Shown piece by piece: positions 16,488 through 24,209 of a stretch of 64,000 bases of DNA. The stretch is from Streptomyces sp. NL15-2K (lineage in GTDB: Bacteria; Actinomycetota; Actinomycetes; Streptomycetales; Streptomycetaceae): contig NZ_CP130630.1 in NCBI RefSeq assembly GCF_030551255.1, positions 11,655,001-11,719,000 of the forward strand, in the 5' to 3' direction. A program made the translations under genes and the position numbers. The stretch's first letter is position 1. Every line of letters begins with the position of its first letter. Under the pieces are notes generated by a model. It saw only the letters and a list, made by a program, of their open reading frames with translations. It did not search any database and was not told the origin of the DNA.

Positions 16488-17807
16488 TTGGAACCCGCAC
16501 CCTACGGCCTGCGCGAGTCGGCGACCTTCGACCGCGCCACCATCCACGCCATCCAGCGCGCCGCCGAGACCGGCATCTACGACATCCGCGGCTGGGGCGC
16601 CAAGCGGAAACTCCCGCACTTCGACGATCTGCTGCTGCTCGGCGCCTCCATGTCCCGCTATCCGCTGGAGGGGTACCGCGAACGCTGCGACACGGACGTC
16701 GTCCTCGGCACCCGGCACGCCAAGCACCCCCTGCGGCTCGCCACCCCCGTCACCATCGCCGGCATGAGCTTCGGCGCCCTGTCCGCCCAGGCCAAGGAGG
16801 CCCTCGGCCGCGGCGCCAGCGAGGCGGGCACCTCGACGACCACCGGCGACGGCGGCATGACCCCCGAGGAGCGCGGCCACTCCAAGCACCTCGTCTACCA
16901 GTACCTGCCGTCCCGCTACGGCATGAACCCCGACGACCTGCGCAAGGCCGACGCCATCGAGGTCGTCCTCGGTCAGGGTGCCAAGCCCGGCGGCGGAGGC
17001 ATGCTGCTCGGTCAGAAGATCACCGAACGGGTCGCCGGGATGCGCACCCTGCCCGTCGGTATCGACCAGCGCAGCGCCTGCCGCCACCCCGACTGGACCG
17101 GCCCCGACGACCTCGCCATCAAGATCCTCGAACTGCGCGAGATCACCGACTGGGAGAAGCCGATCTATGTCAAGGTCGGCGCGACACGCACGTACTACGA
17201 CGTCAAGCTCGCCGTCCACGCCGGCGCCGACGTCGTGGTCGTCGACGGCATGCAGGGCGGTACGGCCGCCACCCAGGACGTCTTCATCGAGCACGTCGGC
17301 ATCCCCACCCTGGCCGCCCTGCCCCAGGCCGTCCAGGCGCTGCGGGAGCTGGGAGTCCACCGCGAGGTCCAGCTGGTCGTCTCCGGCGGCATCCGCGGCG
17401 GCGCCGACATGGCGAAGGCGCTCGCCCTGGGCGCGGACGCGGTCGCCATCGGCACGGCCGCGCTGATCGCGCTCGGCGACAACCACCCGAAGTACGACGC
17501 CGAGTACCGCCGGCTCGGCTCCGCCGCGGGCTACTTCGACGACTACCAGGACGGCCGTGACCCGGCCGGCATCTCCACCCAGGACGAAGAGCTGTCCGCC
17601 CGTCTCGACCCGGTGGAGGCCGGGCGCCGGCTGGCGAACTACCTGCGCGTGATGACCATGGAGGCCCAGACCCTCGCCCGCGCCTGCGGCAAGGCCCACC
17701 TCCTGCACCTGGAGCCCGAGGACCTGGTCGCCCTTACGATCGAGTCCGCTGCCATGGCCCGCGTCCCGCTCGCGGGCACGAACTGGATCCCCGGGGAGGG
17801 TCTGTGA
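16488..17807 (+). CDS. glxD: FMN-binding glutamate synthase-like subunit, GlxD/MgsC type
   Basis: A 439-residue TIM-barrel FMN domain of glutamate synthase. Typical motifs are GMSFGALSAQAKEALGRGA, EVVLGQGAKPGGGGMLLG, VVVDGMQGGTAATQ and VVSGGIRGGADMAKALALGADAV. In MgsC this subunit forms N-methylglutamate from 2-oxoglutarate and the transferred methylamine. TTG at 16488 is preferred because GAGGAG ends six bases before it; a TTG at 16482 is too close to the ribosome site. The oxidase gene that follows overlaps by four bases. Confidence 0.85.
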   Translation: MEPAPYGLRESATFDRATIHAIQRAAETGIYDIRGWGAKRKLPHFDDLLLLGASMSRYPLEGYRERCDTDVVLGTRHAKHPLRLATPVTIAGMSFGALSAQAKEALGRGASEAGTSTTTGDGGMTPEERGHSKHLVYQYLPSRYGMNPDDLRKADAIEVVLGQGAKPGGGGMLLGQKITERVAGMRTLPVGIDQRSACRHPDWTGPDDLAIKILELREITDWEKPIYVKVGATRTYYDVKLAVHAGADVVVVDGMQGGTAATQDVFIEHVGIPTLAALPQAVQALRELGVHREVQLVVSGGIRGGADMAKALALGADAVAIGTAALIALGDNHPKYDAEYRRLGSAAGYFDDYQDGRDPAGISTQDEELSARLDPVEAGRRLANYLRVMTMEAQTLARACGKAHLLHLEPEDLVALTIESAAMARVPLAGTNWIPGEGL

Positions 17808-18892
17808 TCGCCGTCGTAGGTGCCGGGCTGATGGGCGCGGCCACCGCCTGGCAACTGGCCCGGCGGGGCCATGAGGTCACGCTCGTCGAGGCGTACGACA
17901 TCGGCCACCGGCAGGGCAGTTCGCACGGCAGCTCGCGGATCTTCCGGCGGGCGTACGCCGACCCCTTCTACGTACGGCTGACCGGGCAGGCGCACGAGCA
18001 GTGGCGGGAGCTGGAGGACGACAGCGCGACGCCCTTGCTGCGCACGACCGGTGGCATCGACATGGGCGAGGACCGCGACCCGGAGGCGATCGCCGGCCTC
18101 CTTGCCGCGGCAGGCGTGCCCCACGAGCTCCTGGGCCCGGAAGCCGCCTCGGAGCGCTGGCCGTACATCCGCATCACGGGCCCGGTGCTCCACCATCCGG
18201 ACGCGGGCGTGGTCGACGCCGACGAGACCGTCGCGGTCTGCGTACGGCGGGCGATCGAACACGGCGCGGAAGCGATCATCGGCGTGCGCGTCACCGGCAT
18301 CGACGTCCAGGGCGACGAGAAGGTGCTGCTCCGCACCGACGACGGCCGCGAGATCGTCGCCGACACCGTCGTGATCGCGGCCGGTGCCTGGCTGCCCGAG
18401 CTCGAACTGCCCGTCGCCCTGCCGCCGTTGCGGGTGACCCAGCAGCAGGTTTTCCACTTCCGGCAGCGGGACCCGTCCGTGAAGTGGCCGATCCTGATCT
18501 GGGACGGGGCGCTGCACCTGTACGGCCTGCCGTCGGGAAGCGACGGCGGCCCGTTCCCCGCGGTCAAGGTCGCCGAGCACGACCGCGGCACCCCCACCAC
18601 CGCCCGCACCCGCGACAGCGTCGTCGACTCGTCGTCGCGCACCCGGGTGAGCGGCTTCGTCCGCGACCGGCTCCCGGGCCTCGCCCCCGACCCGGTGGCC
18701 GAAGCGACCTGCCTCTACACCACCGCCCCCGACGAGAACTTCGTCCTCGACCGCCACGGCCCGCTGGTCATCGTCTCCCCGTGCTCCGGCCACGGCGCCA
18801 AGTTCGCCCCGCTCATCGGCGCGATGGCCGCCGACCTCGCCACCGGCCGCACCGAGCCCCATCCACGCTTCCGCCTGGACCGCGCGGGCTAG
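17804..18892 (+). CDS. solA: Monomeric sarcosine / N-methyl amino acid oxidase-like flavoprotein
   Basis: A 362-residue FAD enzyme of the MSOX/SolA group. The Rossmann motif VVGAGLMGAATAWQLARRG is at the N terminus, and ATCLYTTAPDENFVLD contains the Cys (CLYT.TPD context) that binds FAD covalently in monomeric sarcosine oxidase. Such enzymes oxidise N-methyl amino acids to formaldehyde, the amino acid and H2O2. Here it directly follows the N-methylglutamate-synthase-like genes (GTGA overlap), so N-methylglutamate is an attractive substrate. The usual four-subunit dehydrogenase is absent from the window. Confidence 0.8.
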   Translation: MIAVVGAGLMGAATAWQLARRGHEVTLVEAYDIGHRQGSSHGSSRIFRRAYADPFYVRLTGQAHEQWRELEDDSATPLLRTTGGIDMGEDRDPEAIAGLLAAAGVPHELLGPEAASERWPYIRITGPVLHHPDAGVVDADETVAVCVRRAIEHGAEAIIGVRVTGIDVQGDEKVLLRTDDGREIVADTVVIAAGAWLPELELPVALPPLRVTQQQVFHFRQRDPSVKWPILIWDGALHLYGLPSGSDGGPFPAVKVAEHDRGTPTTARTRDSVVDSSSRTRVSGFVRDRLPGLAPDPVAEATCLYTTAPDENFVLDRHGPLVIVSPCSGHGAKFAPLIGAMAADLATGRTEPHPRFRLDRAG

Positions 18893-18901
18893 GATGCGCC
18901 G

Positions 18902-19525
18902 GTGACCGAGCACCCCGAACCCGCAGCGGACTCCCAGGACTCCGACGACCAGGCACTGGAGCGCATCATCGCGGTCCGGGCCCGCGAGTACCGGCAGGCG
19001 GCGGGGCTGTCGGTCGGCGAGATGGCGCAGCGGGTCGGCATTTCCAAGGCCATGCTGTCGAAGATCGAGAACGCCCAGACCGCGTGCAGCCTCACCACGC
19101 TCTCCCGCCTCGCGCGCGGTCTCGACGTCCCGGTCACCGCCCTGTTCCGCGGCATGGACGACGAACGCGAGGCCGTCTTCGTCCCGGCGGGGCACGGCGC
19201 CAGGATCGTCCGCCGCGGCACCCGCGTCGGCCACGAGTACGCCCAGCTCGGCTCACTGCGGGGCGCCCACAAACGGATGGACGCCCTGCTGGTCACGCTG
19301 ACCGAGCAGAGCGAGGTCTTCCCGCTCTTCCAGCACGCCGGCACCGAGCTCCTCTACATGCTGGAAGGCGTCATGGTGTACGGCCACGGCAAGTCCAGCT
19401 ACACCCTGCGCCCCGGGGACGCCCTGCAGTTCGACGGCGAGGCCCCGCACGGCCCGGAGCGGCTCGTCGAATTGCCGATCCGCTTCCTGACGGTGACGGC
19501 CTTCGGGGACAGCCCGCAGCACTGA
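18902..19525 (+). CDS. XRE family regulator with C-terminal cupin domain
   Basis: A 207-residue regulator: helix-turn-helix (SVGEMAQRVGISKAMLSKIENAQ, residues about 37-59) followed by a cupin sensor domain (HAGTELLYMLEGVMVYGHG). This class senses small amines or sugars, as in polyamine regulators of the PuuR type. A -10-like TAGGAT (18890-18895) overlaps the oxidase stop codon and lies six bases before the GTG, so it probably also has its own leaderless transcript. It is the likely regulator of the 13476-18892 operon. Confidence 0.85.
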   Translation: MTEHPEPAADSQDSDDQALERIIAVRAREYRQAAGLSVGEMAQRVGISKAMLSKIENAQTACSLTTLSRLARGLDVPVTALFRGMDDEREAVFVPAGHGARIVRRGTRVGHEYAQLGSLRGAHKRMDALLVTLTEQSEVFPLFQHAGTELLYMLEGVMVYGHGKSSYTLRPGDALQFDGEAPHGPERLVELPIRFLTVTAFGDSPQH

Positions 19526-19797
19526 AACCCGGCCTTGGTCGGCCACCGAAGTACCGCTTGGATGCTCGCGAGCACGGCACTCGTCTGTTTGATCGCATCG
19601 CAGTGGAGCCGGTGCGGCCGAGGGCGTCGAGCAGGTCGTTCGGGAACCGCTCGTCGTCGGGACCCGCGAGGTCGGTGGCGCGCGGAACGTCCCATCGGTA
19701 GCCGGAGCAGCTTCGAGGAGTCTCCGCGCCATGCGGGCCCGCCGTGTGCGCGGATCCCGGCGAATCAGCGATGGTGCCTTGACGTGCGCCGAAGGAC
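19526..19797. other. Intergenic region with no supported gene
   Basis: All six frames were considered. Longer open frames here are Arg/Ser-rich and look like shadows. A minus-strand stretch near 19545-19615 has some protein-like composition but no start or family. The region separates the amine module from the regulon that starts with the operator at 19798. Confidence 0.5.
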
Positions 19798-19812
19798 GAG
19801 AATACCGTTCTC
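19798..19812. promoter_or_regulatory. Regulon palindrome, site A (Rieske operon)
   Basis: GAGAATACCGTTCTC has perfect GAGAA/TTCTC arms. It lies 61 bases before the Rieske oxygenase ATG and is the leftmost member of a family of such sites in this window (consensus GAGAAT-N3-ATTCTC). Confidence 0.75.
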
Positions 19813-19831
19813 ACATACAGAGATCGATGTT

Positions 19832-19847
19832 ACCGATCGTGATCGGT
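19832..19847. promoter_or_regulatory. Second, different palindrome before the Rieske gene
   Basis: ACCGATC and GATCGGT form a perfect seven-base inverted repeat around GT. It is 26 bases before the ATG and overlaps the expected leader, so it may be an operator for another regulator or an mRNA hairpin. No second copy was seen in the window. Confidence 0.45.
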
Positions 19848-19873
19848 GCAGCCCGACCGGAGGACCAGATCTC

Positions 19874-21166
19874 ATGCCGCACTTCAAGAAGCCCGCCGAG
19901 GGCAGCTGGACCGAGCACCTCAAGATCGGGACGGAGCCGGTCTCCTACGAGGACTCGATCTCCCCGGAACAGTACGAGCGCGAGCGGGAGGCCATCTTCA
20001 AGCGGACGTGGCTGAACGTCGGCCGTGTCGAGCAACTCCCCAGGAAGGGCAGCTACTTCACCAAGGAGTTGGACGCGGCGCGCACCTCCGTCGTCGTGGT
20101 GCGCGGGACGGACGGCGAGGTCCGGGCCTTCCACAACGTGTGCCGGCACCGCGGAAACAAGCTGGTGTGGAACGACTTCCCGCGTGAGGAAACCAGCGGC
20201 GTCTGCCGCCAGTTCACGTGCAAGTACCACGCCTGGCGCTATGACCTCGACGGCAAGCTCGCCTTCGTGCAGCAGGAGGGCGAGTTCTTCGACCTGGACA
20301 AGTCCGCGTACGGACTCAAGCAGGTGCAGACCGAGGTCTGGGAAGGCTTCGTCTTCGTCAACCTCGACCCGGAGAACACCACGCCGCTGCGCGCGTACTT
20401 GGGGGAGTTCGCCAAAGGGATCGAGGGCTATCCGTTCCACAAGCTCACTCAAGTGCACAAGTACCGCGCGGAGATCGGCAGCAACTGGAAGCTGTTCATC
20501 GACGCGTTCGCCGAGTTCTACCACGCGCCGATCCTGCACTCCGGCCAGTACATGGCCGACGAAGCCCGCAAGATCCAGAAATACGGCTACGAGGCGCTGC
20601 ACTACGACATCGACGGCCCGCACAGCATGGTGTCCTCCTGGGGAGGTATCGCCCCTCCGCACGACCGCAAGATGGTCAAGCCCATCGAAGCCGCCCTGCA
20701 CAGCGGCCTGTTCGGGCCGTGGGACGCGCCGGACATCGGCCTGGCCCTGGAGGATCTGCCGCCCGCGATCAATCCGAGCCGGGACAAGCGATGGGGCATG
20801 GACTCGTTCGTCTTCTTCCCCAACTTCATGCTGCTGATCTGGCGGCCCAACTGGGTGCTCACCTACCACTACTGGCCGACCTCGTACAACACGCACATCT
20901 TCGAGGGGACGTGCTACTTCGTCCCGCCCGAGAACGCCTTCCAGCGCCTCCAGCAGGAGCTCGCCGCCGTCTCGTTCAAGGAGTACGGCCTGCAGGACGG
21001 CAACACCCTGGAGGCCACGCAGACCATGCTGGAATCCCGCGCGGTGCGGGACTTCCCGCTCAACGACCAGGAAGTGCTGCTGCGGCACCTGCACCGGACC
21101 GCCCGGGCGTACGTGGACGATCACCAGCGACGCAGCGCCGAAGCCGGTACTCCGGCCACATCCTGA
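19874..21166 (+). CDS. Rieske non-heme iron oxygenase, alpha subunit
   Basis: A 430-residue aromatic-ring-hydroxylating-type oxygenase. The Rieske [2Fe-2S] ligands are C90, H92, C116 and H119 (CRH and CKYH), and the mononuclear iron ligands H217 and H222 sit in EFYHAPILH after D210. It should insert oxygen with electrons from a ferredoxin reductase; the KshB-like reductase at 41261 carries the same operator and is the best partner. The ATG at 19874 follows GGAGGACC and leaves a normal N terminus. It starts a three-gene operon. The substrate is not predictable from sequence. Confidence 0.9.
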   Translation: MPHFKKPAEGSWTEHLKIGTEPVSYEDSISPEQYEREREAIFKRTWLNVGRVEQLPRKGSYFTKELDAARTSVVVVRGTDGEVRAFHNVCRHRGNKLVWNDFPREETSGVCRQFTCKYHAWRYDLDGKLAFVQQEGEFFDLDKSAYGLKQVQTEVWEGFVFVNLDPENTTPLRAYLGEFAKGIEGYPFHKLTQVHKYRAEIGSNWKLFIDAFAEFYHAPILHSGQYMADEARKIQKYGYEALHYDIDGPHSMVSSWGGIAPPHDRKMVKPIEAALHSGLFGPWDAPDIGLALEDLPPAINPSRDKRWGMDSFVFFPNFMLLIWRPNWVLTYHYWPTSYNTHIFEGTCYFVPPENAFQRLQQELAAVSFKEYGLQDGNTLEATQTMLESRAVRDFPLNDQEVLLRHLHRTARAYVDDHQRRSAEAGTPATS

Positions 21167-21184
21167 CCCGAGGAGAACCGAATC

Positions 21185-21514
21185 ATGGCCAGTGTCTTTC
21201 CCGACGGTTTCGAGGCCCTGGAGCCCTTCGCCGACTGGGCGGTCCGGGGTGAGAAGGCCCGCTATGCGAAGCGCCTCGCCAGCACCATGGACGAGCTCGA
21301 CGCCTTCTACAACGTGGCGTTCCCGCTGCTCGAGTCCAGCAAGGACTATCTGGAGCAGGTCTCCATGGAGGACATCTCCGAACAGGACAAGCGGCTGCTG
21401 TGGCTGTTCTGCGCGCTGGTGACCGTCGCCTTCCCCGTGGAGGCGTGGCGCCAGCCGAGGGTTCCCGACTCGGGTCCCTCGACCATCGACGCGATCCTCG
21501 AACCGGCCGTGTGA
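21185..21514 (+). CDS. Conserved small protein accompanying the Rieske oxygenase
   Basis: A 109-residue acidic helical protein, without signal peptide or membrane segment. It starts after a good ribosome site (GAGGAG) 18 bases past the oxygenase stop and ends 24 bases before the amidohydrolase. Its composition and codon use match its neighbours, so it is a real gene. I do not recognise a characterised family. The size and position would fit an accessory or small subunit of the oxygenase, but that is a guess. Confidence 0.75.
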   Translation: MASVFPDGFEALEPFADWAVRGEKARYAKRLASTMDELDAFYNVAFPLLESSKDYLEQVSMEDISEQDKRLLWLFCALVTVAFPVEAWRQPRVPDSGPSTIDAILEPAV

Positions 21515-21538
21515 CCACCGGCCCGAAGGAGCCGAGCG

Positions 21539-22798
21539 ATGCCCCGACCGCGCACCCCGCAACCGCCCGTCCTGCTCCGCGCCGCGCGCCTGCTCGATGT
21601 CGACAAGGGCGTGTACGTCACTCCTGGCGAACTGCTCGTCGAGGGCGAGCGCATCACCAAGGTCTCGCCCGCCTCCCTGCCCGAGGGCACCGTGGTGGTC
21701 GACCTCGGTGAACTGACCCTGCTCCCCGGTCTGATGGACATGGAGGTCAACCTGCTGCTCGGAGGGCCGGACCATCGAAGTCCTCTGGTCGCGGTGCAGG
21801 ACGATCCGGCCGTGCGCACCCTGCGTGCCGTGGCCAACGCGCGCCGCACCCTGCGCGCGGGCTTCACGACGGTGCGCAATCTCGGCCTGTTCATCCAGAC
21901 AGGCGGACTGCTGCTCGACGTCGCTCTGCAGAAGGCGATCGACCACGGCTGGATCGACGGGCCGCGCGTCATCCCCGCCGGGCACGCGATCACGCCCACG
22001 GGAGGGCACCTGGACCCGACGATGTTCCAGGCGTTCGCCCCGCACGTGCTGCCCCTGACGGTGGAGGAGGGCATCGCGAACGGGGTCGACGAGGTGCGCA
22101 AGGCCGTCCGCTACCAGATCAAGCACGGAGCCCGCGTCATCAAGGTCTGTGCGTCGAACGGCGTCATGTCGCACACCGGCCCGGCCGGTGCCCAGCAGTA
22201 CTCCGACGAGGAACTGCGCGCCATCGTCGACGAGGCCCATCGCGCCGGCCGCAAGGTCGCCGCGCACTGCATGGGGGAACAGGCCGTCCGGGCCGCGCTG
22301 GACGCGGGCATCGACTGCGTCGAACACGGTTTCCTCACCAGCGGGGCCACGCTCGACCTGATGGCCGAGCGCGGCACCTTCCTCGTGGCCACGACGTCCC
22401 TCGCCGACGACATGGACCTCTCGCAGGCCGACCCAGGACTCCAGGCCAAGGCCGCCGAGGTGTTCCCCCGCGCACGGGCCACCATCTCCGAGGCCGTACG
22501 TCGGGGCGTCCGTGTCGCCTGCGGCTCAGACGCCCCCGCGATCCCGCACGGCCGTAACGCCAAGGAACTGGTCGCCCTGGTGAACCGTGGCATGTCCCCG
22601 CTCGACGCGATCCGCGCCGCGACGACCGTCTCCGCCGACCTCGTCGACGTGGACGACCGTGGCCGTCTCGACGCGGGCCTGCTCGCCGACGTGATCGCCG
22701 TCCCCGGCGATCCGCTCTCGGACATCACGGTCACCACGGACGTCCGCTACGTCATGAAAGGCGGACAGGTCCACCGCGACGACACCGCTGCCGCCTGA
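21539..22798 (+). CDS. Amidohydrolase-superfamily protein lacking the HxH metal motif
   Basis: A 419-residue amidohydrolase of the imidazolonepropionase / Xaa-Pro-dipeptidase-like group. The framework is intact: LLPGLMDM, the Lys strand VIKVCASNG, AAHCMG, VEHGF and the catalytic Asp in CGSDAPAIPHG. But the first metal-binding motif, normally HxH in LMDxHxH, reads MDMEVNL, with Glu and Asn in place of the two His. It may bind one metal or work differently. It is the third gene of the Rieske operon and may hydrolyse a ring-opened or lactam intermediate. Confidence 0.8.
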   Translation: MPRPRTPQPPVLLRAARLLDVDKGVYVTPGELLVEGERITKVSPASLPEGTVVVDLGELTLLPGLMDMEVNLLLGGPDHRSPLVAVQDDPAVRTLRAVANARRTLRAGFTTVRNLGLFIQTGGLLLDVALQKAIDHGWIDGPRVIPAGHAITPTGGHLDPTMFQAFAPHVLPLTVEEGIANGVDEVRKAVRYQIKHGARVIKVCASNGVMSHTGPAGAQQYSDEELRAIVDEAHRAGRKVAAHCMGEQAVRAALDAGIDCVEHGFLTSGATLDLMAERGTFLVATTSLADDMDLSQADPGLQAKAAEVFPRARATISEAVRRGVRVACGSDAPAIPHGRNAKELVALVNRGMSPLDAIRAATTVSADLVDVDDRGRLDAGLLADVIAVPGDPLSDITVTTDVRYVMKGGQVHRDDTAAA

Positions 22799-22816
22799 GC
22801 CGAGCGGGGCCCCGCC

Positions 22817-23310
22817 TTACACGAGGACCGGGATGATCTGCGGCAGATCCGCCGTCGTACGGATGCCGGAGGGGGCCTCGCAGACCCACGGCACGGCGTT
22901 GACCGCCCGGTTGGCGGTGTAGGAGGGGTAGACGGAGGCCGCGTTCTCCGGAGCGACGGGAAGCGGATGGTGATGTCGAGCGGGGCATCGCCGTCGACGG
23001 TCAGCCGCCTCCGACCGTGACGCGCTGAGCTGCGACCGTTCCGGCTTCGAGGACACCGGCGGCGACGGCGGCATGGGACGTCGCAGGCCGCCGCGACGCG
23101 GCGGCGCAACCCTTGATCCATGACGGCCGGGTGGTGGAAGTCGGTTCGCGTGGCGACGATGTCGGTTCCCGACGCCAGGAGCGCGCATACGGCGTCCGGG
23201 TCCAGTTCGCGCGGCGTGTACAGAACGCAGTCCGGTTCCGGATCGAGTACGTCGTCGAGGCCGGTGGTCGCGCGCAGGCCGAGCGGCGGCAGTCCGCACA
23301 GCTCGCCTGC
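22817..23310 (-). pseudogene. Broken DapB-like (dihydrodipicolinate reductase family) gene
   Basis: Pieces in three minus-strand frames match the intact gene at 54276. One piece reads ELCGLPPLGLRATTGLDD and continues through FHHPAVMDQGLRRRVAAAC (about 23304-23070). A second reads LTVDGDAPLDITIRFPS (near 23000). A third reads YTANRAVNAVPWVCEAPSG to a TAA at 22817-22819. The N terminus and a central block of over 100 residues are missing, and there are at least two frame changes. It is therefore a decayed paralogue, convergent with the amidohydrolase, with a GC palindrome (22804-22815) between them. Confidence 0.85.
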
Positions 23311-23382
23311 GTCGCGCCCCGATTTTCTCCAGGCTGTTCACCGCCCAGGCCGGTGGGAGTGCTGGGCCGGTGGGAGTGCTGG

Positions 23383-24045
23383 TCAGGTGCCCCCGCTGAT
23401 CCCGCCCAGACAGAACTCCCAGACTTCCTCGGCGGTCACGGCAGTCGCATGACTCTCGGCGGGAACGCCCGTTGTCTGGGCCGTGAACATCGCGGTCTGC
23501 ATGACCAGCGACGCCACGCGGCGCGGCTTTGCGGCACGCGTGTCGCCCGACTCCAGGGCCGCTTCCACCAGTTCGGTGAAGACGTCGAGCAGCGGCACGT
23601 GGGCGGTGGCCACTTGCGCGGGGTGCGAGGCGAGCAGCTGCATGGCGAAGTCCGTGAACAAGGGGCTCTGCTCGCCGGGTCGGGGCTGTGATTGCTTGTA
23701 GAGCAGTTCCACCGCGATCCGCAGGCGCTCCAGCGGCTTCTTGGCTGCCGATGTCGCTTCGCGGATCTCGGCCGCGGACTTGGCCAGCGCATCCTCGAAC
23801 AGGGCGAGCAGCAGCTCATGCTTGCCGTCGAAGTGCTGGTAGAAGCTGCGCAACGACTGCTTGGACCGCTCGACCACCTCCTGCACGGTGAAGTCGGTGG
23901 TGCCCTTCTCGGCGATGAGTTCCTGGGCCGCGTCCAGGAAGCGCTGGATCCGCTGCTCGGCCCGGAGTTTGGCGGCGCGGGTGGACCGCTCGACGGCGCG
24001 CTGGCGCCAGGCCGGCGGAGCGGGCTCTGCGGGGACGGCGTTCAT
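23383..24045 (-). CDS. TetR family regulator, candidate regulon repressor 1
   Basis: A 220-residue TetR protein. The DNA-binding part is residues about 30-80 (AAQELIAEKGTTDFTVQEVV, then SFYQHFDGKHELLLALF), with a basic, Arg-rich N-terminal arm. The ligand domain is typical in length. It is divergent from an acyl-CoA dehydrogenase operon, with the perfect regulon palindrome (24139-24153) between them and a weaker copy at 24050-24064 next to its own start. This makes it one of two candidates for the regulator of the GAGAAT-N3-ATTCTC regulon. TetR proteins with acyl-CoA ligands are common in such settings. Confidence 0.85.
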   Translation of the reverse strand: MNAVPAEPAPPAWRQRAVERSTRAAKLRAEQRIQRFLDAAQELIAEKGTTDFTVQEVVERSKQSLRSFYQHFDGKHELLLALFEDALAKSAAEIREATSAAKKPLERLRIAVELLYKQSQPRPGEQSPLFTDFAMQLLASHPAQVATAHVPLLDVFTELVEAALESGDTRAAKPRRVASLVMQTAMFTAQTTGVPAESHATAVTAEEVWEFCLGGISGGT

Positions 24046-24049
24046 TTGC

Positions 24050-24064
24050 AGAACGATACTCCAC
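24050..24064. promoter_or_regulatory. Weak regulon-like site beside the TetR start
   Basis: CAGAACGATACTCCA matches the regulon consensus at about 10 of 15 positions, keeping AGAAC and the central GATA. It ends a few bases before the TetR ATG, where an autoregulatory site would be expected. Degenerate, so uncertain. Confidence 0.3.
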
Positions 24065-24138
24065 GCCCGTGAAAAGCAAGGCGCTTCCCCCTACCGAATC
24101 AGGTACCCCAGCTAGCGAGACCCTTACTTGCATCCTAT

Positions 24139-24153
24139 GAGAATGATATTCTC
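24139..24153. promoter_or_regulatory. Regulon palindrome, site B (TetR / acyl-CoA dehydrogenase)
   Basis: GAGAATGATATTCTC, a perfect six-base inverted repeat with a three-base centre. It lies between the divergent TetR gene and the acyl-CoA dehydrogenase operon, 56 bases before the latter's ATG. Confidence 0.8.
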
Positions 24154-24209
24154 GCCGATGTGGCTGCGCCGCCGGGCCACGCCACCACCGCCCGACGTGA
24201 GGACGCGCG

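Noticed and set aside
14827..17807. Housekeeping glutamate synthase (GOGAT)
   Set aside because: The three domains are separate small proteins without the GltD-type small subunit, and they are linked to a type III glutamine synthetase and an amine oxidase.
19545..19615. Possible transposase end fragment on the minus strand
   Set aside because: The sequence is too short and has no inverted repeats, target duplication or second fragment to support an insertion element.
19811..22327. 838-codon open frame on the minus strand opposite the Rieske operon
   Set aside because: It lies antisense to three genes with clear motifs and ribosome sites; its translation is His/Gly/Arg/Val-rich shadow sequence typical of high-GC DNA.
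22804..22815. GCGGGGCCCCGC palindrome as a full terminator
   Set aside because: It has no loop and no T-run; such GC palindromes are frequent here by chance, so it is mentioned only in the pseudogene entry.
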